Source: a virus. Taken from it: 27,503 nt of DNA. Made by a program: the position numbers and the translations under genes. The DNA lies in IMG/VR virus record IMGVR_UViG_3300036889_000031, positions 1 to 27,503 of that record; one strand, given 5' to 3'. This document shows positions 13,361 through 21,157 of the stretch, in pieces; position 1 is the stretch's first letter; the number at the start of each line of letters is the position of its first letter. The notes below the pieces were generated by a model. It was not told the origin of the DNA. It ran no database searches and saw nothing but the letters and a program-made list of their open reading frames with translations.

Positions 13361-13680
13361 TGACGATTGTCGAAGAGGTGGTCATCTACACGAAGGAACA
13401 TCCGGATGTACTACAGCGGGAAATCGCTGTTCATTTCTCGCTTACGCAGAGTCGTGTAAGTCGGATTATCTGTAGTGCCGGGCTGTCGAAGCCCTATAGA
13501 TCCGGTAGACCAATCAAACGTCAGTCCGGGCAAACTGACGACGAATTTTACTGGGAGAGCATTCTTCACGCGGCTGGGTTGGGGATGGATCGTGCGATGA
13601 GACTTGGTGGAAATCGTATTCAGTACGGGTACGATCCGATGCTATCTAAACCTGAAGACCGTTCTATAACCCTTATATAG
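13357..13680 (+). CDS. small HTH protein between terminase and portal
   Basis: A 107-residue protein (or 106, from the second ATG). Residues ~10-50 look like a helix-turn-helix: VIYTKEHPDVLQREIAVHFS, then LTQSRVSRIICSAGL. A basic linker follows (YRSGRPIKRQSGQTDDEF), then ESILHAAGLGMDRAMRLGGN and IQYGYDPMLS. The start overlaps the terminase stop, so it is co-translated with it. The HTH could make it a late-gene regulator or a DNA-recognition partner of the terminase. It could also be a relic of a small-terminase or HNH partner. No family is clearly recognised. Confidence 0.65.
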   Translation: MMTIVEEVVIYTKEHPDVLQREIAVHFSLTQSRVSRIICSAGLSKPYRSGRPIKRQSGQTDDEFYWESILHAAGLGMDRAMRLGGNRIQYGYDPMLSKPEDRSITLI

Positions 13681-13694
13681 AACCCATTGGTTCT
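13661..13694 (+). promoter_or_regulatory. two overlapping, mutually exclusive hairpins before portal gene
   Basis: Hairpin 1: GTTCTATA (13661-13668) with TATAGAAC (13676-13683), seven-base loop. Hairpin 2: AGAACC (13679-13684) with GGTTCT (13689-13694), four-base loop. They share 13679-13683, so only one can form at a time. Hairpin 1 includes the stop codon of the HTH gene. The portal start is at 13734. Such alternatives can tune translation or termination, but no function is shown here. Confidence 0.45.
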
Positions 13695-13733
13695 TGCTCA
13701 GCCAGCAACTTGCCCATAGGCAACAGAGGCGCG

Positions 13734-15320
13734 ATGAATCCTTTCACTAAAATAAACTCGATCATCCGGTTTGCTTTCAAGAATGAAGGTGAGAGCACTC
13801 TTGCCGCGCCGAGTGGAGATCTACTTCAAGCTCTCGTCGGATTCCCTGCATCCTCCGGAAAAGCTGTCACTCGCGCGACCGCCGTCCGTGTCGCCACATT
13901 CCTGAGTGGTGTGCGGGTTCTGGCAAACGATATTGCCAAGATGCCTCTCATCCTTCGCCAGACTTCTATTGTCGGTGGACGCCAGCGTACTTCTCACGCA
14001 ATCGACGATCCTCTCTATCCGATCCTTCGCTTCTGCCCCAACAGCTACCAGACTTCGTACCAGATGCGCTGGTTTCTCGCCAGCCAACTTATCATGAATT
14101 CCAATTGCTATTGTCAGAAGATACTCGACCAAGCCGGTGAAATCCTCGCATTGATTCCCCTGCAAGCATGGAATATGGCCCCCCACTGGGATCGTCAGAC
14201 CAATCCTCCCACTCTATTTTGGCGCTATTCCGACGGACAGGGCAACATCCGGGAATTCAAACAGAGCGAAATCTGGCATGTGTCGGCACTCAACCTCGAA
14301 GGGTTCGGCCTGGAAGGTTCTTCGATCATAATGTTGGCGAAGGAGGCCATCAGTCTCCTGATCGCCTCCGAAGAAACTGCTGGTCGCACATTCTCAAATG
14401 GGTTGGGGATGGGTGGATTCTTAACGAGTGTAAGTCCTGACACTGCTCCTGATGAGATTCAGGCCCAGAACACTGTTGACAGACTCCGGAAAGATTTCAG
14501 CGGCTCGCAGAATGCTGGGAAATTCTCCTACATCCCGAATATGAAGTTCGAGAAAATGGCCTGGAACGCGAAGGATAGCCAACTTTTGGAGAGTAGGAAA
14601 TGGGACGCGCAGGAGATAATTCGCGTGCTAGGAGGAGCGCCCCTGCTCGTTAAGCTCGGATTGGGTGAGCAGAATTCTACCTACGCGAGCAGCACGGCCT
14701 TCCTCGACGAATATTTCAACACAGACTTATTGCCGTACACGACAGCCATTGAGCAGAGCATCACGCGCGATCTCATTCCGAAGAAACAGTGGGCCTCACT
14801 GTATGCCAAGCATGACGCGGATGTAATTCTCCGTGGTTCGCCCAAAGAACGAGCAGAGACAAACCAAGTCCTGATCAACAGCTACCAGTTGACTCCGAAC
14901 GAAGCCAGGGCAATTGAAGATCGTGACTCCATTGATGGCGGAGACTTCCTTACTGGTCCAGCAAACGGAGCTATTTTCGATCCAGTTCTGAAGGAATTCT
15001 TCATTCCGGGACAAAAGCCGCCAAGTGCGGAAGGTGAAGAGCCTCCGGCAGCGGTCAAGAAGCCAGTTACTCCTCCAGAAGAGGGTGACGTGGCAGGTGG
15101 TAGTGATGCGAGCAACTTTGCCACACGACTTTCAGCGATTACCAATTCGCTTGTTGATCGTATTCAGCGAAAGGCAGCAAAGACTGATCTCACAGCCCAG
15201 TTCGTCTCAGAGGTTCTGGTCTGTTCGGTTGACTCAGCACAGAGGTACTGCGACTCCTACAAGACACTTACCCCAGCGGATCAGCAGAAAGCGTTGGTAG
15301 CTCTGGCAAAGGGAGAATGA
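13734..15320 (+). CDS. portal protein, HK97 type
   Basis: Ring-shaped vertex protein through which DNA enters the capsid. 528 residues. The start MNPFTKINSIIRFAFKNEG follows CAACAGAGG; an ATG at 13710 is in frame but less likely. Signatures: VRVLANDIAKMPLILRQ around 68-84, PYTTAIEQSITRDLIPK, and the long portal stem with the NQVLINSYQLTPNEARAIE motif near 385-405. Residues ~425-460 form a Pro/Glu linker, and the last ~70 residues are a separate helical tail (RIQRKAAKTDLTAQFV...). It overlaps the protease gene by four bases (ATGA). Confidence 0.9.
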   Translation: MNPFTKINSIIRFAFKNEGESTLAAPSGDLLQALVGFPASSGKAVTRATAVRVATFLSGVRVLANDIAKMPLILRQTSIVGGRQRTSHAIDDPLYPILRFCPNSYQTSYQMRWFLASQLIMNSNCYCQKILDQAGEILALIPLQAWNMAPHWDRQTNPPTLFWRYSDGQGNIREFKQSEIWHVSALNLEGFGLEGSSIIMLAKEAISLLIASEETAGRTFSNGLGMGGFLTSVSPDTAPDEIQAQNTVDRLRKDFSGSQNAGKFSYIPNMKFEKMAWNAKDSQLLESRKWDAQEIIRVLGGAPLLVKLGLGEQNSTYASSTAFLDEYFNTDLLPYTTAIEQSITRDLIPKKQWASLYAKHDADVILRGSPKERAETNQVLINSYQLTPNEARAIEDRDSIDGGDFLTGPANGAIFDPVLKEFFIPGQKPPSAEGEEPPAAVKKPVTPPEEGDVAGGSDASNFATRLSAITNSLVDRIQRKAAKTDLTAQFVSEVLVCSVDSAQRYCDSYKTLTPADQQKALVALAKGE

Positions 15321-16270
15321 CCATGGACCCACTCAAGAAGGAAAAGAATCCAATCGCGTTCAAGGCGCAGGTCTCTGACGACAAGACTCTGAGCATCGAC
15401 ATGTTTGATGTCATCGGACAGACCATGTTCGGAGACGGGATCACGGCAGAGTCTGTGAAGAACGCAATGGACGAAGCCGGTGAATACTCTTCGGTCGTTC
15501 TGAATGTGTCCAGTCCTGGCGGCGATATGTTTCAGGGAGTGAGCATCCGCAACCTTCTTTCGCAGTGTGGCAAGCCGGTCAGCATAAACGTGGTTGGCAT
15601 GTGCGCCTCCGCCGCCTCTCTGGTGGCCACCGCCGGGAAGGTGACCATGGCTCCGGGCACTTGCTACATGCTTCACGAAGCTCAGGGCATGTCCATGGGA
15701 GATGCGGATACGATGCGCAAGATGGCTGACACGCTGGATACGGTGACCAGTTCCGCGAGTGCTCTGTACACAGAGAAGACCGGCAAGTCCAAGAAAGACA
15801 TTCTGGCTCTCATGAAGGCAGAGACATGGATGACGCCGGAACAAGCAGTCAAGGACGGTTTCGCAGACTGTATCGGAGGAAAGAAGATGCAGGTCACGAA
15901 CTCCTTCGACCTTTCGCTATTCCGCAACATACCGGAAGAGTTTAAGAATCAGGAAAAGACAAAAGAGGTGGATGGCGAACACCTCACTGCTGGGGATTTC
16001 TGCTACGTGGGGAATCCTGACGACACCAGCACTTGGTCCCTTCCTTGGAAGTTCAGCACGGCTGAAAAAACAAAGAGCCACCTCAGGGATGCCTTGGCTA
16101 GATTTGACCAGGATGAAGTAATTCCTCCTGCTCACCGCGACGAGGTGTACGCAAAGTTGCTGCGGCTCTGCAAGGAGCATGGAATTGAGGTCAGCCGTCG
16201 TGGCAACGCGAAGAATGAATCGTCACTCGACATTTACGCTCACCAACTCGAAATCAACAAACGGAAGTAG
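15317..16270 (+). CDS. ClpP-like head maturation protease with C-terminal DUF6582-like domain
   Basis: Serine protease that trims the capsid scaffold during head maturation. 317 residues. Catalytic Ser98 lies in GMCASAASLVATAG, His120 in CYMLHEAQG, and an acidic third member is expected near the ETWMTPEQAVKDGFAD region. VLNVSSPGGD is the ClpP 'oxyanion' segment. The C-terminal ~100 residues (EHLTAGDFCYVGNPDDTSTW, then HLRDALARFDQDEVI) look like the DUF6582 domain found attached to other phage head proteins. The start overlaps the portal gene. The capsid gene, normally its immediate downstream partner, is five kilobases upstream here. Confidence 0.85.
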   Translation: MTMDPLKKEKNPIAFKAQVSDDKTLSIDMFDVIGQTMFGDGITAESVKNAMDEAGEYSSVVLNVSSPGGDMFQGVSIRNLLSQCGKPVSINVVGMCASAASLVATAGKVTMAPGTCYMLHEAQGMSMGDADTMRKMADTLDTVTSSASALYTEKTGKSKKDILALMKAETWMTPEQAVKDGFADCIGGKKMQVTNSFDLSLFRNIPEEFKNQEKTKEVDGEHLTAGDFCYVGNPDDTSTWSLPWKFSTAEKTKSHLRDALARFDQDEVIPPAHRDEVYAKLLRLCKEHGIEVSRRGNAKNESSLDIYAHQLEINKRK

Positions 16271-16273
16271 CCC

Positions 16274-16966
16274 ATGTATCAGAGAATTCTGACTCCTCGA
16301 TCAGGACCAATTGTCACGATAACCCAGCTATGTAATTTTGCCAGAGTTGACGTACCAGAAGCGGGAAGTGACGATGAGGACACCATCATCACGTTCATCG
16401 CTGCTGCCACTGACACTGTTGAGATAGCGGCTGCCACAGCGTGTTTCAACGAGCAAATGCTGGAGACTTACGACTACTTCCCCGGCCAGCAAGATCCGCG
16501 AAACTACCTGTACTCGGAATTGAACTACGCCTTCACCGCGACGCCCTATTGGTGGTACGGGTTTCCGACGAAGGACAGCATCGAGCTTGTACGTCGTCCA
16601 GTCCTTGTTCCCACTTTATCTCCGGTGGCCAATACGTTGACCATTCAATACAACGATCCAAACGGAGTACAGCAGACACTGGACCCGGCAAGCTACACAG
16701 TCTTTGCGAACAAAATCACGCTCAATATTGGGTTCCAGTGGCCTGTAACGGATAGGCGTCAGGACTGCATTCAAATCACCTACTGGGCTGGATACAGTGA
16801 AAACGATCCGATGCAGGTGCCTGCCCAACTACGAATGGCCATCATGTTTCTTGGTTCTCACTTCTTGGATAACCGAGCAATTATCGCGGTAGAACCCACA
16901 TCTGAGATTGCTGTGACTCTGTCCAAGATGCTTCAGAGCTTCAAGAGTTGCCGGATTGCGAGGTAA
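16274..16966 (+). CDS. head-tail connector, gp6-like
   Basis: Adaptor ring between portal and tail. The 230-residue protein has the usual N-terminal pattern of phage connector proteins: TITQLCNFARVDVPEAGSDD, then EDTIITFIAAATDTVEIAAA, a helix pair. It continues through several aromatic strands (YDYFPGQQDPRNYLYSELNY) and ends ESTVAVTLSKMLQSF-like residues. It lies three bases after the protease. The C-terminal half is longer than in minimal gp6 homologues. Role is inferred from fold pattern and position. Confidence 0.75.
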   Translation: MYQRILTPRSGPIVTITQLCNFARVDVPEAGSDDEDTIITFIAAATDTVEIAAATACFNEQMLETYDYFPGQQDPRNYLYSELNYAFTATPYWWYGFPTKDSIELVRRPVLVPTLSPVANTLTIQYNDPNGVQQTLDPASYTVFANKITLNIGFQWPVTDRRQDCIQITYWAGYSENDPMQVPAQLRMAIMFLGSHFLDNRAIIAVEPTSEIAVTLSKMLQSFKSCRIAR

Positions 16967-16968
16967 TC

Positions 16969-17418
16969 ATGCTGCCCAAACGACTCAGCACCGGCATACG
17001 ATACCTGAGCGCATCGCAGTTCAATGTGCCAATCACGATCACCCAACCAAACGCAGGTCAGGCGACGGATGGCACCCCACTTCCGGAAACCATTGTTGCG
17101 ACGACTCATGCCAATGTAGCAAAGTGGCGTGACCGCGAAGCGGACAAAGCGCAAGCACGCAACGCGCAAGGATACTACAAAATCGTGATCCGGTATCCCA
17201 AGACCTACAGCATGGACACAGGAATGAACATCCTTGTACGCAACCAGAGACATCTCATCGACGGGTTTTTGGATGAGGATGGCCAGAAGATCCAGTTAAG
17301 CATTTCCACTTGGGTAGAAAACGACACGATAGGTACGGGCGTTATCCCCGTTCCTACTCCTACTCCGAGTAGTGACTTTGCGGAGGAAATAATTGCCTCG
17401 ATTGTGTTAGGAGAGTAG
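16969..17418 (+). CDS. head closure / head-tail adaptor protein
   Basis: A 149-residue protein starting MLPKRLSTGIRYLSASQFNV, with GCGAGG before the ATG. It has the features of head-tail joining proteins: an N-terminal strand set (VPITITQPN), the central ANVAKWRDREADKAQARNAQ motif, and IVIRYPKTYSMDTGMNILVR followed by NQRHLIDGFLDEDGQ. The last ~30 residues (VIPVPTPTPSSDFAEEIIAS) are a Pro/Thr-rich extension not usual in the family. It sits in the expected position between connector and tail genes. Confidence 0.75.
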   Translation: MLPKRLSTGIRYLSASQFNVPITITQPNAGQATDGTPLPETIVATTHANVAKWRDREADKAQARNAQGYYKIVIRYPKTYSMDTGMNILVRNQRHLIDGFLDEDGQKIQLSISTWVENDTIGTGVIPVPTPTPSSDFAEEIIASIVLGE

Positions 17419-17422
17419 CCAC

Positions 17423-19651
17423 ATGCAGGTAATGGTTGGCAACAATTACGGGTCGTACAACTTCAACGCCGCCACAGGTGTCATCACTCTGTCTGGTCTA
17501 CCAACTCCTCTCACTGCCGGACAGGTGAAATTGATTGTCAACGCAAAGACAAACACCATTATTTTCAATTTGGCCGACACGACTCGGACCGCCGCAATCT
17601 CTGGTAGCACAATTGTGTTGTCCTACAACACAGGTGCGATGGGCAACTCCGACCCGCTTCAGATCTTCATGGATGTGCCCGCAGAGTACGTTCCGCAGGC
17701 AGTTGTTGGTACGTTCTGGCAAGCCACGCAGCCGGTAAATGGGTCCGTCAGCGTTGCCAATCTTCCTTCTACTCAGACCGTGAGTGGTTCGGTCAGTGTC
17801 TCAAATCTGCCCTCCACGCAGGCTGTAACAGGAACTTTCTGGCAAGCCACTCAGCCTGTTTCTGGCACTGTGGCGGTTTCTGGATCAGTTGCCGTGACAG
17901 GAACTTTCTATCAAGCCACTCAGCCTGTCTCGGGTTCCGTTTCCATCACGGGAACTCCCTCTGTCAGTGTCAGCAACTTTCCGGCTTCACAAGCGGTAAC
18001 TGGAGTCTTCTGGCAAACCACTCAGCCTGTTTCAAGCACTCAGCTTCCTGCTTCACTGGATGGTTCTGGGAATCTCAAGGTTGCGATAGAGAATTCCTCG
18101 ATAGCTGTCACTGGCACGTTCTGGCAAGCAACCCAGCCTGTTTCCGGATCAGTTTCGATTACCGGGACACCCAGCGTCAGTGTAAGTAACTTCCCTTCAA
18201 GTCAGGCTGTCACTGGCACCTTTTGGCAGGCTACTCAACCAGTGTCCGGAAGCGTGGCAGTTTCTGCCGTGTCCGGATCAGTGGCCGTGACAGGAACTTT
18301 TTGGCAGGCCACTCAACCTGTCAGTGGTTCCGTTTCGATTACCGGCACTCCAGCCATTTCAGGGACTGTCACTTCAAACCAGGGGTCTGCAAACACCGCA
18401 GCGAACGCATGGCCGACTTACACTACAGTTTCCGGAGCGGCAGTTGATCCGCGTCAAACCCGTGCTCTGACTTCTGCTGATCAGGTAACGATTGCAAACT
18501 CATCGTTGGCTGTCGTCACAACTGCCCAGCAAAACACCACGGATGCCAACAACACGACGACTACTCCACTGGCCGCAAACGCTGTCTTCACTGGTGCGGC
18601 AACCAGTGTTTCGAACTACGCTTCCGTGGAGATCGGCATCTACTCTGACCAGTCCTCTGCCACAAATGGTCTACAGGTTGAGTGGAGTCCTGATGGCACG
18701 AACTGGGATTATGTTTCCGCAGTGAGCTACACTGGCGGCGCGGGACTTTCAATCCCATTCCCAGTTCAGAGCAACTACTTCCGCCTCATTTACACCAATG
18801 GAGGAACACTTCAGACTTCCTTCCGGCTCTATGTTTTGCTGATCCCGGTCAGCGTGATCTCCCCGACTCAGGTTCTGTCTCAGCAGCCAACCAATGCGAA
18901 TTTGGCTGTCCTGAATCGCTCTGTATTGACCGGCAGATACAACACGGCTGGTGTCTACATGAATGTCGGATGCGACAGCAACGGCAACCTACTGGTCGAT
19001 CAGTCTTTCATCGGGAATAGTGCCATAGCAATTTCAATGCCGGGTGTACAGAAAGTTGGCGTGGTAGGAGGCTCAGGAGGCGGAGCAGTTGACGGTGCCC
19101 AGAATGCCGCTGCTCCTGCCAATGCTCTAGTGATCGGCGGTGTTTTCAATTCAGCCGTACAGACCATTACCACCGGCCATCTCACGGCTCTTCAGACGGA
19201 CGTAACCGGCAACCTCAACATCAATCTCCGTGATCAGTATGGTAATCCTCTCCAGTTGGAATCGGCGGCTCCGACGGCTGCCAACTACTACCGACTTCCG
19301 GTAAACGCGATTCCTCTGGCAGCCGCTGGCATCGGAGCTTCTTGCAGTGCGTATCTGGGTGCCGCCCAAGCTACGGCAGTCAATCTCAAGGCCACCAGTG
19401 GAAACCTGTATGGTCTGGCGATTGTCAGTGCCACTGCCACCGCTGGATTTATTGAATTCTTTGACACTGCAACCACTGCGACATCCGGAGCGGTCTGGGC
19501 AATTCCGATTGCAGCAAGTGGGACCGTCATTATCCCACCATCGGCCTTGGCTCTGATGCACTTCGCCAATGGAATTGCAATCAACGTCGCTTCTCCGCTG
19601 AACGGAACAACGACTCAGATTACTTGGTCCGGAACCGTGATGTTCAAGTAG
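17423..19651 (+). CDS. large repeat-containing surface or fibre-like protein
   Basis: 742 residues, four bases after the head closure gene. The first ~95 residues are a beta-rich domain (GSYNFNAATGVITLSGL). Residues 96-318 contain seven copies of a GTFWQATQPVSGSV unit, beginning at 96, 137, 160, 194, 231, 265 and 291, with SVSITGTPSVSVSNFP spacers. Residues ~380-480 form a beta-sandwich-like module (VEWSPDGTNWDYVS), and the last ~110 a hydrophobic beta module (YGLAIVSATATAGFIEFF). This repeat is common in phage structural proteins, where it is thought to build a thin beta fibre. Here it may be a head or neck decoration fibre. No enzyme motif seen. Confidence 0.7.
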   Translation: MQVMVGNNYGSYNFNAATGVITLSGLPTPLTAGQVKLIVNAKTNTIIFNLADTTRTAAISGSTIVLSYNTGAMGNSDPLQIFMDVPAEYVPQAVVGTFWQATQPVNGSVSVANLPSTQTVSGSVSVSNLPSTQAVTGTFWQATQPVSGTVAVSGSVAVTGTFYQATQPVSGSVSITGTPSVSVSNFPASQAVTGVFWQTTQPVSSTQLPASLDGSGNLKVAIENSSIAVTGTFWQATQPVSGSVSITGTPSVSVSNFPSSQAVTGTFWQATQPVSGSVAVSAVSGSVAVTGTFWQATQPVSGSVSITGTPAISGTVTSNQGSANTAANAWPTYTTVSGAAVDPRQTRALTSADQVTIANSSLAVVTTAQQNTTDANNTTTTPLAANAVFTGAATSVSNYASVEIGIYSDQSSATNGLQVEWSPDGTNWDYVSAVSYTGGAGLSIPFPVQSNYFRLIYTNGGTLQTSFRLYVLLIPVSVISPTQVLSQQPTNANLAVLNRSVLTGRYNTAGVYMNVGCDSNGNLLVDQSFIGNSAIAISMPGVQKVGVVGGSGGGAVDGAQNAAAPANALVIGGVFNSAVQTITTGHLTALQTDVTGNLNINLRDQYGNPLQLESAAPTAANYYRLPVNAIPLAAAGIGASCSAYLGAAQATAVNLKATSGNLYGLAIVSATATAGFIEFFDTATTATSGAVWAIPIAASGTVIIPPSALALMHFANGIAINVASPLNGTTTQITWSGTVMFK
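17708..18376 (+). repeat. coding tandem-like repeats in fibre gene
   Basis: Seven near-identical DNA units encoding GTFWQATQPV, interspersed with units encoding SGSV and SVSITGTP. The irregular spacing (23 to 41 residues) suggests units were gained and lost by recombination. Several copies share long identical runs and could promote slippage or module exchange. Confidence 0.8.
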
Positions 19652-19659
19652 GAGGTTGA

Positions 19660-20073
19660 ATGATCGAAAAGGGGCTGTTCCGACTTATCCAGACCGATGC
19701 CAATGTCGCCACACTTGTCACCACGACGAATGGTACTGGGGTCTATTGGATTTTGCTGCCGAAGGGCGCAGCAGTTCCCTGCATCATCCTGTCTCGTGTG
19801 GCCACTGACGACACGTATGCAATGTCCGGCACGATGAAGTTCCGAGGAGCACTGTTCCAGGTTGATTGTTACGCGGCCAGCTTCTACCAAAGTTCAGAAT
19901 TGGCCGATATAGTTAGACACTTGCTGGAATCCTTTAGAGGTACACTCGCCGAGGGCACCGTGGTTCAGGGCATACAGACTACCAAAAACTGGTCGATGCC
20001 CTACGAGGAAGGTGGCAAGGGCTTTGTGTATAGGGAACTGGTTGAAGTTCGTGTGTGGTACCAAGATAGCTAG
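19660..20073 (+). CDS. tail completion protein, DUF3168-like
   Basis: A 137-residue protein of the DUF3168 pattern: MIEKGLFRLIQTDANVATLV, then VPCIILSRVATDDTYAMSGT, QVDCYAASFYQSSELADIVR and YRELVEVRVWYQDS at the end. These proteins cap the tail tube at the head junction. The preceding AGGAGG lies just before the ATG. Its stop codon TAG is part of a CTAG shared with the stop of the opposite-strand moron, so the two genes converge with a four-base overlap. Confidence 0.8.
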   Translation: MIEKGLFRLIQTDANVATLVTTTNGTGVYWILLPKGAAVPCIILSRVATDDTYAMSGTMKFRGALFQVDCYAASFYQSSELADIVRHLLESFRGTLAEGTVVQGIQTTKNWSMPYEEGGKGFVYRELVEVRVWYQDS

Positions 20074-20570
20074 TTGTCTGTATTGCGAAGGTCGGCCTCG
20101 TATTTCTCGGTGTCTGTCTCCATCATGGCATGAATCCTTTGGTGCTCCGCAGTGCTGCATTGTGCAAAGGTTACGGGGGTTATCTTCTCCCAATGTCCCT
20201 CAGTTGCTGCCGATGATCCTACAAACCTTTCGTGTTTATCTGCGGTAGCCAAGCACCCTTCAAGAGCAATCTTCTGTAATTCCAGTTCCGTCCTTGCCTG
20301 ACTGCTTCTCATGTCGTTAATGGCGTGAACCAGCATAAGTTCTTTCTCAGTCTTAACCAACTCGCTGAACTTGGCTGCTGTGACACGCTTAATCGAGAAT
20401 CCGATAGACGAGTGCTCCTCAACGGTGTAGATGTGTGACCCCCTCACAGTCTTATCGCACACAGTGACGTCTTGATTTTGCAGCGTGCTGCAAGTAAGTT
20501 GGGTCTGTCCTACGGCTGATGCCATCGGCACCAACAGGAGCAAAGCTGCGATTGTCAAAGTGATTTTCAT
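20070..20570 (-). CDS. secreted protein moron with signal peptide
   Basis: A gene inserted against the direction of the tail operon. ATG 20570 (MKITLTIAALLLLVPMASA) has AAGGAGAATC before it; an earlier start at 20603 would add 11 residues in front of the signal peptide. The N-terminus is a classic Sec signal peptide with likely cleavage after ASA. The 166-residue product contains four cysteines in two pairs (LTCSTLQNQDVTVC, then GCLATADK and AQCSTAEH), fitting disulfides in the periplasm or outside the cell, and is otherwise helical and soluble. Opposite orientation, own promoter-like sequence and export suggest a lysogenic-conversion or superinfection-exclusion moron. Family unknown. Confidence 0.75.
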   Translation of the reverse strand: MKITLTIAALLLLVPMASAVGQTQLTCSTLQNQDVTVCDKTVRGSHIYTVEEHSSIGFSIKRVTAAKFSELVKTEKELMLVHAINDMRSSQARTELELQKIALEGCLATADKHERFVGSSAATEGHWEKITPVTFAQCSTAEHQRIHAMMETDTEKYEADLRNTDN

Positions 20571-20752
20571 GATTCTCCTTTTCACTAACAACGATACCCC
20601 CACCTAACCAGTAAATACCGGCCCGTTTTATACGTGTCTAGGCTTATGTTGAAAACTATTTAACCCCTATATGTAAGGCGAAGGCGAATACAAGCAAGGC
20701 GACTAACATATGGCTCCATCCTTCTTGTGTCGTCTCCCGCCCTGGGGGATAA
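20571..20752 (-). promoter_or_regulatory. putative moron promoter in 182-base gap
   Basis: On the minus strand a TATAAA -10 box (positions 20632-20627) lies 17 bases after TTTTCA (20655-20650), a weak -35 box, about 57 bases before the moron ATG. This would give the moron independent transcription, for example in a lysogen. The same gap must also pass the rightward tail transcript; the plus-strand part ends in CTGGGGG, the ribosome binding site of the neck gene at 20753. Confidence 0.4.
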
Positions 20753-21154
20753 ATGGCTATCCAAATTGAAGGTCTCGCCGAACTCTCCCAACTTCTAACT
20801 GAAATCACACCTCAGGCAGCGAAACGCTACTTAGGTCGCTGTGGTGATAGTGCGGCTTTGCCCTTGCTTGCGGCAATGCAAGGGACCGTTCCAGTGGGCG
20901 TAGGAATTCTTGAGGAGCAACTCAGCTACTCCAAGAAGTTCCTCAGCGATGGCGACGAAACCACTCTAGAAATCAAGATTGGCCCAGAGAAACCAGCCTA
21001 CTGGGGAAGTTTCCAAGAGTTCGGAACCTCCACTCAGGCTGGACAGCATTGGATGGGACGTGCTTGGGAAAGTTCCAAAGATGAGGTTCTGAATGTCTTC
21101 GTCGAGGAAGCAAAGGCTCTCATTCAGGACTTGGGAGCGAAGAAGAAGGGATAA
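20753..21154 (+). CDS. neck / tail completion protein, HK97 gp10-like
   Basis: A 133-residue protein with the gp10 pattern: an N-terminal strand-helix (MAIQIEGLAELSQLLTEITP), QAAKRYLGRCGDSAALPLLA, VGVGILEEQLSYSKKF, and YWGSFQEFGTSTQAGQHWMG followed by a helix (AFxxS..EV-like WESSKDEVLNVFVEEAKALI). The EFGTS..Q..HxMGRAW segment is diagnostic of the family. The ribosome binding site is GGGGG. Order is unusual: gp10-like proteins normally precede the DUF3168 protein, whereas here the moron and this gene follow it. Confidence 0.8.
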   Translation: MAIQIEGLAELSQLLTEITPQAAKRYLGRCGDSAALPLLAAMQGTVPVGVGILEEQLSYSKKFLSDGDETTLEIKIGPEKPAYWGSFQEFGTSTQAGQHWMGRAWESSKDEVLNVFVEEAKALIQDLGAKKKG

Positions 21155-21157
21155 CAG

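Noticed and set aside
17708-18376. Repeats considered as a CRISPR array
   Set aside because: Repeats are in frame, of variable length and spacing, and encode a conserved protein unit; no cas gene is near.
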